A program made the position numbers and the translations under genes. DNA of 18,415 nucleotides, from positions 1 through 18,415 of the forward strand of contig JAKOGH010000860.1 of NCBI GenBank assembly GCA_024811115.1, written 5' to 3'. Below, one piece after another: positions 1-8,661 of this stretch. Under the pieces are notes generated by a model, which had not been told where the DNA came from, did not search any database, and saw only the letters and a list, made by a program, of their open reading frames with translations. Position 1 is the stretch's first letter, and every line of letters begins with the position of its first letter. This stretch comes from Terana coerulea. Lineage: Eukaryota > Basidiomycota > Agaricomycetes > Polyporales > Phanerochaetaceae.

Positions 1-435
1 TGAGGTCCAGCATCGCTCGTGTGCCAGGTCCCTCGTCGCGTCGTTGTCGTCGTTGTCGTCGTTGTGATCGTCGTGGTTCAAGTTGTCGACGTTCGGATAT
101 CCGGTTTCGATACAAATCCGAAGATCTAACGCCATGCTGCTACGCTGGGAATTGAATACGTTTTGGTCACGGTACGAGTTCGAGGCGACGGGCATGTGAG
201 AGTTAAGTTTCCCTCGGTTTGATGCCATCCAGTTTCCCCACGTTTCCCCGCACTTTAGCACAGACACCGGTATCTCGGGGACTAGACACACAGGGATATG
301 AAAGAAAGGCTAAGTAAGGCTAACTACCGACAACATACACAGACGAGCACGCAACAGAGATCCAGGGCCAGTACAGATAGCGAAGGAGAGTACATAGTAG
401 GAGGTATGGATGAACGGCCTCGGTGACGATCATCC
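1..435. other. Gene-free flank downstream of the aldolase
   Basis: No open frame here resembles a protein. Besides the TCGTTGTCG repeat near the left edge, the only structure I see is a direct repeat AAGGCTAA at 306-313 and 316-323. The segment probably contains the 3' UTR and terminator of the minus-strand aldolase and then intergenic DNA. A gene could enter from beyond the left edge without being recognisable. Confidence 0.5.
41..76. repeat. Short TCGTTGTCG tandem repeat
   Basis: The nine-base unit TCGTTGTCG occurs twice in full from 41 to 58, followed by a diverged third copy (59-67) and extra TCG triplets. It lies downstream of the aldolase gene, and no coding frame around it looks like protein. 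It is a simple low-complexity repeat with no evident function. Confidence 0.7.
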
Positions 436-1667
436 TCATTTGCTGATCTCCTTCTCGAGCTCGACGAGATCCTTCACATGTGGATGATTCCACAAATCTT
501 CTGCGGCTGCTGACCCAATGGGTGGTAGGGGATTCCTCGGCTTGCCTCCGTAGCCGTACAGTTTCTCCAGGAGGTACTTCGTTCCAGCTACTCCCGCGTT
601 TGCGACTGTGAAGTCTCCTCGGGCGACGATTCCCTGCACCCTTTGGGCTTCGGGAAGAACGGAGGGTCCTTCAGGGTAGCTGCAGAGAGCTTGAAGAGAT
701 GGGCGACAGAATGCTGTGATACCATTCGTCAGAGCTCAGTGGCACAGTAGTGGAAGGACGCATACATACAGGTGCGATGTTGGCCAACCCTGTAATCGCG
801 CCGTGCCCATTGACGTACAGAGACGGTAGCAGGAAGTCTGTGTATCCGCCAAGGACAATGAATTCCGAGTTTGAGGTCTTGCGAGGATGACTCTGAGTGA
901 ATGCAGGTTCTGTCACACTCGCACATACTCTGGTCAGTTTTCCCACATTCCCGCATCTAGCCTGAACATTAGGCCCAGGTTACGACTCCATTCCCGATAA
1001 CAGTTGACGTACGTGAGTTTGACACCGACAATATTCGGGTTCTCCGCCGCCAACTCCGTGATCAGGTCCGAGTCTAAGTCTATTCCTCCGCTGGCTCCGG
1101 GGTCTTTGCACAAAGTGGCAACGTGAGACCAAAAGTCAAAGCCGCGGAGTCGAATCGGCTCACAGTTGTATAACAGAACCGGGATTGGACTCGCCGCGGC
1201 GACCAGTTCGTAATGTGCTTTCAAGGCAGCCTTGTTTCCACTAAGAACTGCAGCGAAGTACCCGCTGGTGATCACGATGGCGTAGTCGGCGCCCGCTTGC
1301 GCAGCGGCGTTGCACAATAGGATAGTCTCCCGTGTGCTCGCCGCTCCGGTGCCAGCAATGATCGGTACGTCCTGGAATCCTGCCTGATCCAACACACGTC
1401 GTGCGGTTTGAATCAGCGTCGTGCGTTCTTCCGGTAGCAAGTGGATGGCTTCGCCATTTGAGCCCGCCAGGAGAGGCCAAACACCTGCGTCGACGACCCG
1501 CAAAAGGTGCGTCTCAAATGCCGCAAGATCTGAGGACACCAAGAGTCGTGAGCTGGTTGAGTAGTGTACTCAAAGTCGGAGAACGTACCCAGATCCTCAG
1601 TGTCAGGTTGGAAAAATGACGGGATGGGACAGTATACGCCGGGTCTCAACAGGCGGTTGCTCGCCAT
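436..1667 (-). CDS. Dihydrodipicolinate synthase-family (KDG/HOGA-type) aldolase
   Basis: This is a class I Schiff-base pyruvate aldolase of the DapA fold. Fungi make lysine through aminoadipate, so a role like 4-hydroxy-2-oxoglutarate aldolase, or L-threo-3-deoxyhexulosonate aldolase of galacturonate breakdown, is likelier than DapA. The substrate cannot be read from sequence. Exons (minus strand) are 1667-1589, 1529-1164, 1103-1013, 956-770 and 713-436, with introns of 56-60 nt, giving about 333 aa, the usual family size. The N-terminus has RPGVYCPIPSFF, then LLAGSNGEA. The catalytic Tyr lies in LLYNYPGASGG (about Tyr147) and the Schiff-base Lys in NIVGVKLTCGN (about Lys177). The Tyr motif appears only after a stop-free 60 nt intron (1163-1104) is removed. 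In the last exon the frame moves by one between LKDP and SVLPEAQRVQG at the CCC run at 664-666, where a fourth C would restore it. That is a sequencing error or a real lesion. The family call is very secure. Confidence 0.9.
1104..1163 (-). other. Stop-free 60 nt intron in the aldolase active-site codon region
   Basis: On the minus strand the donor is GTGAGC and the acceptor TGCAAAG. The intron is 60 nt, a multiple of three, and contains no stop in the reading frame, so a simple ORF reads straight through it and adds 20 residues between YN and PGASGG. Removing it restores the family's YNYPGA block exactly, splitting the Tyr codon as T/AC. Gene callers could easily retain it as coding. Confidence 0.85.
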
Positions 1668-2852
1668 GGTGACACTTCAATCGTTGTGCCTGGGGAGAGA
1701 GAGTACAGCGGCACACATCAAAAGTAGTTTAGTTATACGCCTCAGGTTTCAATGGACCGGCCCGCTCTGTATGATGTCAGACTATACAGAGGGTCCGTAT
1801 CTGTGTGTTCTTTCCTGTGAGGTCTTGCAATCGTTCCCATGCACATAACATAAGTCAGCTGTGGAAGACGCCAGGAGGTCCGAAACTCTCGACTGTGGTC
1901 CAATGCATTTGATACGAGATAAGTGTTCTGTGCTTCAGAGACCGGTGAACGGTACCGCAAGACGTTTCATATCGTGGCACCGGACGGCCGACGGGACGTA
2001 ACATCGTCAGCCCCAAAGCTCATGAGATAAAATGAGGTAACCTGGGAAGGTCAGACGTCAGGAGAACATGCCGAAACGAATGGTCAGGATGAATATATAC
2101 GTGATTGCGTACCGTCTGTGAGGTCCAGTCCATCCGTGCAGCTGGCTCAGATGACTCTCCACGTCTTCTCAAAGCTAAAGGATTTGGGATTTTGACAGCC
2201 AGGCATCTCAAAAGAATTGCAGGGTGGAGGGGCTGGAGGCAACAAAGGAAGCTGGCATGCCCCGCCTATTTGGTTCGCGGATTGAGATACCGCTGCGCAT
2301 TGTGAGCAGTTCAACGAAGAGCTGGCTTTGAAGACGAAAGTAAAGAGAAATGTTGTTCGAGTTTGATTAGAGAGGGCAAGATATGGCCAGAGTGTCGGCG
2401 AGTAGGTTTTCGCATCGTCGTCTTCGCAGTGTAAAACAAAGCCAGTACTGCAAACTTCAAAATCGGGCGTCGACTAGGTGGCTGGGCGCTCCGACAAATC
2501 GTGATCCGCTGATGCGTCAAACTTTGCTCAGCTCACCAGTCAACGTAACATCCGAATGCCGACGACTCTCATGTTGGCTTTCAACAGGCTTTCAATGAGA
2601 CTCGCTGTGATTACCCAATTCATCAATCACATCTCCTCCATGCAACGTGTCACGACCTCGCGTTTGAAACAACAATCAGGGAGTACATAACACGCAGTCA
2701 AAAGACGAGGAGTAAAATGTAGTTGGGGAGGAGGAACGAGTCCAAGAAATGAGAATAGTCAATCGCAGAAGAGAGAAAAGGATGGGAGACATGAGGGAAG
2801 GTAAGAAGGAACGAGGAGAGGGAGAGTAGACGGCCGGCGATTGTGTACGCGT
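1668..2852. other. Gene-free region between aldolase and protease pseudogene
   Basis: About 1.2 kb upstream of the minus-strand aldolase and downstream of the minus-strand protease copy. Open frames here are short (under 100 codons) and show no family signature or plausible exon series on either strand. The part next to 1668 should contain the aldolase promoter, but I see no distinctive element. The region 2690-2830 is purine-rich on the plus strand (GGAGGAGGAACGAG-like), which would give a pyrimidine-rich 3' UTR for the minus-strand gene. Confidence 0.45.
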
Positions 2853-4402
2853 TTAAAAGACTTGGTGGTTGAAGTCGGCGTGCGGATACATGACTTGGAG
2901 CTTCTCGAGGGCCCACCAGGCCGGGGTGGCAAAGGTGACATGGCTACTCGCGCCTCCTGACATGCCAGAGTGGAGGATACCGACCATTTTACCCATGCCA
3001 TCGAAGATGAGCGAGCCTGAGTCGCCCTTGGCGGAGAACGGGCCGGACTCTTTGTCGTAGTTATAGATGGCGAGTTCCACAGACTCGATGCCAAGCTCGT
3101 CGCAAAGGTAGGCCTCCGTGCCCGAGTAGCGTCCCGCCGTAAGGTCGGTGGCGCTCCCGACCTTCATGACGATGAAGCAGGGCTCACCGTTGCTGTCGAA
3201 GCCATCGGGATTTGCAAGGAGCTGGCGCGAGACGCAACCGTTGATCGTGATCTAGCGATCGGTGGGGAACTTGAACGCCGCCTTACTGTTAGCGAGCGGG
3301 TAGAACATGTCGGTGAGTTCCCCGGGAGAATACTTGACTCCTGAAGGTTGTTTTATTAGACGAGGTTTTTATGAGAAATGAGAAAGATGAGGCAAAACGC
3401 ACCCAAGTCGACGACATTGCCCCTGAAATTAGGCTTGAACCTCGCCTCGTCAAGCTCGAAAGTACTAACGTCGAGGGTGAAGCGGCCACCGCCGGCATCG
3501 GCGGAGATCTTGGGAGCCCAATCGACGTGGCCTATGTTTCGGCGCCCAAGCTGAAATTGACGGTTTCCACAACTTGAGCGAGTTGAGGAGGTGCGCCAGC
3601 ACCATAAACTTCGTAGTCGACGTTGGTGCTCTTGCGGAGCACATGGCAGTTACTAACGGCGAGGACCCTAGCGCTGGCGTCGCCGTGCTTGTCTTTGTTC
3701 TCGTGAAAGAAGAACGTGACGCTGCCCTGAGCATCGTCGGCCTCCCTCTCCTCAGTAGCGATAGGCATGCCGAGCGCAGTAGTCAGGCAGCGACGATGGT
3801 AGTGGGTGGAGTCAGTGTCGGTGGTGTCCCGCAGAAGGGGTACCCCTAACAACCTCTGCACTAGTGGAGTCTGCACTACCCCTCGTACCACTCTATCACG
3901 GCTCCCTCGACCCCATTGGCCTCGAGCAAAGCGAGAATTTCTAGGAAGCGTCGTGCGCGCTCTCGGCCGTCGTGGAGTTGAGATGAGTCGAAATCCAAAT
4001 AACGATGGGACCGCGACTGCTGTTTCCGTCTTCGTCGTGGGTGATGAAACGGGTGGTTTTAATAGCTGAGTAACGTATTTTACGAGAGCTCAAGAGGTCG
4101 CAGATCTATGGAGCGACAACATCCCAGACAGCGTTGAGCTGCGTGCAAAAAACTCCATGGACGGTCTTGGCAGGGATATGAGGGAATCCACCCTTGGGGA
4201 CGCTGGGGAAGGGATTTGTTTGGAGATCCGAGCGATACAGTCGCTCAGGAGGATCGTCCGAGAGACCGTGGTAGTAGTTGGTCTTCTCGGGCCAGTCGGT
4301 GATATGGTCAGGGAGACAGCGGTGGCAGTCGGCTTGGAGGTAGTCATCAGGAAACGGTGCGCGGTAAAGACAAGGATGGACGGTCATCCTAGGTCTGTTC
4401 AT
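2853..4402 (-). pseudogene. Broken trypsin-like (GDSGS) hypothetical protein
   Basis: This resembles a basidiomycete family of long hypothetical proteins with a chymotrypsin-like fold. Reading from 4402, the N-terminal block includes WPEKTNYYHGLSDDPPERLY and KTVHGVFCTQLNAVWDVVAP. It is followed by the WISTHLNSTTAESAHDAS segment, the catalytic-His block VLAVSNCHVL, and at the C-terminus the nucleophile block FSAKGDSGSLIFDGMGK, ending at 2853. One intron is clear (3402-3341, GTGCGT to TTCAG). Lesions seen are TAG at 4106-4108 where the family has Glu (VAP-E-I), a one-base loss near 3941-3946, a one-base loss in the G4 run at 3879-3882, a one-base loss near 3533-3538, and TAG at 3252-3254 inside the TDR-ITINGC block. 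The long linker I recall between the His and Ser lobes of some relatives is absent here. Two nonsense substitutions plus three frame breaks make decay the best reading. Some of the one-base losses could be consensus errors like those elsewhere in the window. Confidence 0.8.
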
Positions 4403-5463
4403 GGTCAGCAGCTGAAACTAGGTGTTGGCGCCGCGGCGTAGCAGGACCATTATGGCAACTTCGGAGCGCTGGTGGCCCGACCGGCGACTGAGAGCTGCGC
4501 AGCACTCCTCGCGATAGCCTTCGGCGCGGTATCCGAATATGTTGCATTGCCAACTGAGCTCGAGTTTAGCTGAACTAAAGAGAATGAGGGTCCTGCCTGT
4601 CCTCCGGATCCGGTGAAGAGAAGCGACCCCAACCTCTGTCAAACATGTTTAATCCACGTACATGATGAACCGTTCACCAGCTGAAACAGGCGTTTCTGGG
4701 TCTCCTAGCTTTTACGTCCGCCAGGGAGTTCCCTATGGTGGATGGGCATACATGTACATGTTGTTACAGTTACTTCCCTCCGCAATCTATGTTTGTCTTG
4801 TATGCACCTGCCGAGTCTCGTGGCCATTAGAACCGGCTTCCCACTCTGAATGTTGCTGCCGCTGCGCCGCCTGGAATCAACCATAATGCCGCAATGGAGC
4901 ATTATATCCCCTTTTCATACGAGAGTAAACGCGGGGACGAGAGCGAGAAGGTGCGCCCATCGAGGTGCTAGACGAGGACTCCCGGAACGACAGTATCTAG
5001 GGCGCCACAGTGGACTGGGACTGTCACTCCGAGTCATTCGAGCCAATTTTTCAGACCAGCAACGCCCTTGCAATTCCCCCACTTTCACGGACCCGTCGAA
5101 GTACTTGCGCTCAGGAGCAACGGATGGCCTCTCTGAGGCTAGGGCATGCTCTTACGGACCATCACTGGTAGACAGGTTATCCTATAAGAGCTTCGCATGT
5201 TTCGACAACTGGGTATGCACTCACTGCTGCGTAGACCACTCCTGTATTCGCACTTGGCACTACGAGTTATACCGATTATTGCACAAAACCCTACGATAGC
5301 CTTCGCATAGCCTTGCAATGGACACCAAATGGACACCGCTCCGGGCTGATCGCGCCGTTATCCGAAGGATGAATTTGATGCATTGCCTGTTGATGGTGTG
5401 CGCGCCTGAATCGTGTTTTGAACCGCAGCTCTTTCACAAACTCGCATTGAGCTTTCATAGTCA
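4403..5463. other. Gene-free region upstream of protease copy and sirtuin
   Basis: About 1.06 kb lies between the divergently oriented protease pseudogene and sirtuin. The longest open frame is a 149-codon plus-strand ORF at 4850-5299 that is rich in Arg, Cys and Ser, shows no family motif and looks like chance. An in-frame TAG at 5458-5460 sits two codons before the sirtuin ATG, so the sirtuin does not extend upstream. I recognise no promoter element. Confidence 0.45.
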
Positions 5464-6739
5464 ATGCCAGAGCCTTCCAACGATATAGCCGCGTTCAGGC
5501 ATGCCTTGGCGTCCGCCAACAACGTCGTCGTTATCACAGGTGCAGGCCTGTCAGCAGCGTCAGGTTCGCTCATACGTTAGGTGTTTTCGATGTAACGGCG
5601 TACTCACGACGGGTGTTCCATGAAGGCATACCAACCTTTCGCGGGCCTGGCGGCTACTGGAGAAGCTACGATGCCGCACAACTTGTAACGCCCGCTGCGT
5701 GGCGAGATGATCCTTCGCGCGTGTGGCGGTTCGCGAACGAGCGGAGGGAAACGTGAGTGTCATTCCGTCCAACAACCATACACCTTGTTAGCTGACACGC
5801 AGTCTTGTATGTCTGTTCGGATCGTACCTGTGCATTGTATTTGCTGCCCTTATTCGCGCAACCACAGTATCAGTGTAGTGAAGCCTAACCTCGCCCATTA
5901 CGCTCTCGCGTTATTCTCCTTGCCCAGCTTTCGCACCACTCATCACCTCACGGCACCGGACTCAGACTTCACCCTCATCACCCAGAACGTCGACGAGCTG
6001 AGCCGTGTTGCATTGGATGACTTCGTGCGTCCGTCTTCCGCCGTCGTCGAGAAGCTCCTCCGCACTGGCATTGTACCAGGCGTGCGTGAGAACGGCGAGT
6101 TAGACGAGGCCGTAATGGCTGAAATCCACGGCGCGAAGGGCCGCATACTGGAGATGCACGGGCGCGTGTGGGATGTATTGTGCACAAACCTTCAGTGCCA
6201 ACGCAAAGCCAGGGATTTCAACGTGCCTGCGTGCTCTGCGCTTGCCAAAGGCGCGGTAATACCTCCTGAAGAGGACAATGAAATCAGCGATGCACCGCAA
6301 GTGAGCCAGCTTAACACGCACACTGACGACCCTCACTCGGCTCTGCACGCAGCCCTCCTCTCCCGCCCCGCCTTACGCACCACCGGTCTCCGTTCCCCAG
6401 CTCCACCACCGCGCATCCCCGATCGCCTGCTGCCCCGGTGCATTGAATGCGGCGCCCTCGCGCGACCCGGAGAAGTGTGGTTTGGGGAGGCCGCGCTGCA
6501 CATGGATACAATATTTGCCAAGGTGGCGGCGGCGGACGTCTGCATCGTCGTCGGAACGAGCGCCACTGTACACCCGGCCGCGCGGTTCGCAAGGACGGTG
6601 AAGGAAAAAGGAGGCAGAGTCGCTGTGTTTAACTTGGAGCGGACGAAGGGAGACAATGACGCAGATTTCCTCTTTCTTGGGGGGGTGTGAGGAGACACTT
6701 CCTCTGGCATTAGGGGTCGAAGTTGATTCCTCGATGTAA
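5464..6739 (+). CDS. SIRT5-like (class III) NAD-dependent protein deacylase
   Basis: A sirtuin that removes acyl groups from lysine using NAD. Exons are 5464-5563, 5626-5752 and 5868 onward. Introns are 62 nt (donor GTTCGC) and 115 nt. NAD-binding motifs are [13 protein letters not shown] (residues 22-34) and [10 protein letters not shown]; then come ITQNVDEL (113-120) and the catalytic His in LEMHGRVWD (His173). Zinc Cys pairs are at 181/186 and 267/270, then RPGEVWFGE and [14 protein letters not shown]. The GGYWRSY block and the FANERRE block align with SIRT5/CobB, but the acyl-pocket Tyr of the Y-x-x-R motif is Ala70, while Arg73 is kept. As written, the frame stops at 6690 after FLFLGGV. 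Removing one G from the G7 run (6679-6685) gives the expected tail [10 protein letters not shown] and a stop at 6737-6739, so I place the end there. The start follows an in-frame TAG. An alternative to the 115 nt intron is two introns (5753-5802 and 5815-5867) around a 12 nt exon, but the single intron gives family-like spacing between RRE and KPN. Confidence 0.9.
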
Positions 6740-6863
6740 CCTTGAGAGACTGCTCTAAAATTGATGCCATACCGAATAAAAGGTAGCATATATCCCTGTA
6801 CTATAGATGTAGTAAATATCCATACCGCGCGGCGATACACACGAACCAACCAAGCACAGCCTC

Positions 6864-8443
6864 CTAGGCTGTCACGACAGCCTTCTCAATCTCCAATACC
6901 ACAGGACAATGGTCTGACGCCCCATAGATCTCATTTCGTATCTCGCAGAGCTTCACGTTTTCAAGCAGCCGCTCACTTAGAACGACTGTGATATAAGAGA
7001 CACTATTAGCCCGGTGTGAAATAAGAGATTAGAAGACATACAATGATCCAATCTCCACCCAATTCCCTTTGATCGACAGTTGAAGCGATACGAAAAGTAC
7101 GTGTAATGCTTCAGGTCGGGATGCATCTGCCTCCACACATCGACCATCTCGCGCTGTCCCTTTTCTCCTTCCAGGATATCCTTGAATGCCTTGGTCTCGT
7201 CTTCAGTGTACCCAGGTGTCTTGTTCCAATTTGTCTTGGGGTTTGCCAGGTCCAGCGCTGTCGGCGCAACGTTTAGGTCGCCGGTCCATATGACTGGCAT
7301 CTTGGCATCAAGGGCGCGGATGTATGCTGTGAAATGAGTATTCCAGGTATTCTTCTCTTTCAATGTCTGATATTGGTATGAGAGTGGTTAGTATGGCAAT
7401 GACCAACACAGAAGGTAGTAGAACAAAACGCGCCTTAAGACCAGTCCCTGCATTCACGACATAGGTTCCAATGACATAGCAGCTCTCGAATTCGAGCGTT
7501 ACAATACGTCCCTTGACGTGATCCGGGTCTGGGTGCCCTGGCAGGGTATATTCCACCGACACCGGCTTCACCTTGGATAGAATTGCAGTTCCTGCTACAG
7601 CACGAATGGATGTTGGCAACGCATTGAATGTAAGGTGATGAAACACTGTGGGCATGACTTACAGTACGTCTTCTTCGCGGATATCGACCAATATCGATGC
7701 GGGTATAGCTTGGTAAGAACTGGGTCGACTGGATCATTGTTCACCTGCATAGCGATGAGCATGAGGCGCTGCTACAGGGCTTTGTAAGTACCTTCGTCTC
7801 GGTTAGTATCAATACGTCCGCGTCTTCCGCCTCGACATAGTACTTGAATCCCTGCAAATGCTATGATTTAATGCCCGGAATTCGCCATTCAATATGCGTA
7901 GAATTTAAAACATACCTTCTTCGAGCTCGCCGCCAACCCGCAAATGTTCCACGTTGCAATCCTCAGCACATCTGCCTTCTTTGGCGGAAATTGGATGGCT
8001 ACAGGAATGACTTTATTTGTAGGTTGACCATTCGGCGCTAACTCTTCGTTGCTCTCCCCTTCTCCATCTGTCTTAGCCTTAGCTGTGGTCTTCGCCTTCT
8101 TCGTCTTCGACGTGGAAGGACCAGCCTCGTCGTCGTCTGAGGACGCTTTGCGTTTCGATGTCGTGCGTTTCGTCGGTCGTTTTTGCTTCGACACCTCTAC
8201 ACCTTTGCCGATGTCTTCACCGGCTGGTGAGCCTTCTGAGTCATCGTCTTCGACCAACGGTTGCTTCGACGACGCTGCACGTCTTGGCCGCATGTGACTG
8301 AAATATGCTCGATATGCTGAGTTTGAAGGAAAATACGGCAGGGATTTCGATGAGTTGGGTGGCTTCGAGACGGCGGAACGGACTGCGCTCGCTGCACGGA
8401 AGGACGTGGACGCTGCGCAGGCTCGGCGGGCGAGAAGGAGCAT
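6864..8443 (-). CDS. ExoIII/APE1-type AP endonuclease
   Basis: Class II apurinic/apyrimidinic endonuclease of base excision repair, which cuts DNA 5' of abasic sites. Exons are 8443-7916, 7851-7792, 7744-7663, 7594-7434, 7366-7042 and 6985-6864, giving 425 aa. Catalytic blocks, all with family residues, are [17 protein letters not shown] (Glu194), [26 protein letters not shown] (Asp307, Asn309), GWRLDHFVLS (Asp384) and [11 protein letters not shown] (Asp410-His411), near the C-terminus. No GRF zinc finger follows, so this is APE1/ExoIII-like rather than Apn2-like. The first 50 residues are rich in Arg, Ala and Ser with few acids, like a mitochondrial presequence. Met51 (8293-8291) is followed by a Lys/Arg-rich acidic-basic linker with nuclear-signal character ([15 protein letters not shown]). 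Intron 4 is GC-AG. The gene is divergent from PUS4 and convergent with the sirtuin. Confidence 0.94.
7367..7433 (-). other. GC-AG intron in the AP endonuclease gene
   Basis: On the minus strand the exon ends CTTAAG and the intron begins GCGCGT and ends ATATCAG (67 nt, phase 0). Only this junction gives the family's continuous [15 protein letters not shown]. No GT donor nearby keeps the frame. Confidence 0.85.
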
Positions 8444-8661
8444 GATTTAGGCGCCTACATCGCGCCTCCCAAAGGCGCGTCACGTCACAGTCTGTGACCG
8501 GGCGTGAACGGATATTGAGCCGGAGTCTGGCTGAAAGCGGTCGCGAACAAGGGTGAAAAGCGCCCTTGTTTAGTCCTTTCCGTGCTCCATACGGTCAACA
8601 TCCCGCGCAAAGTGTCTAGCATTCTCGGACTAAATCCTGCGAGCCTCCTTCATTGTCCTTC
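8444..8661. promoter_or_regulatory. Divergent promoter of AP endonuclease and PUS4
   Basis: The two start codons lie head-to-head, 218 bp apart, so both genes must be driven from this stretch. It holds a GC-rich block of repeated GGCGCG/CGCGCC words (8450-8480) followed by GTCACGTCAC at 8479-8488 (GTGACGTGAC on the other strand), a bZIP/ATF-CREB-like word that recurs upstream of SAM37. No clear TATA box is seen. Start-site positions are not known, and the factor is inferred only from word similarity. Confidence 0.6.

Noticed and set aside
41..76. CRISPR-like or functional repeat array
   Set aside because: The unit is nine bases without spacers, and the sequence is a simple repeat in a eukaryotic genome.
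2260..2300. tRNA-like GGTTCG box near 2274
   Set aside because: The bases after GGTTCG do not fit a T-arm, and no acceptor or anticodon stem can be formed around it.
4850..5299. 149-codon plus-strand ORF
   Set aside because: There is no family motif, the composition is Arg/Cys/Ser-rich, there is no splice context, and no neighbour relation supports it.
5707..6690. Single 327-codon plus-strand ORF as the whole sirtuin
   Set aside because: Its first 50 or so codons read exon 2 in the wrong frame and run through the intron. It lacks the [12 protein letters not shown] motif, which lies upstream in the spliced model.
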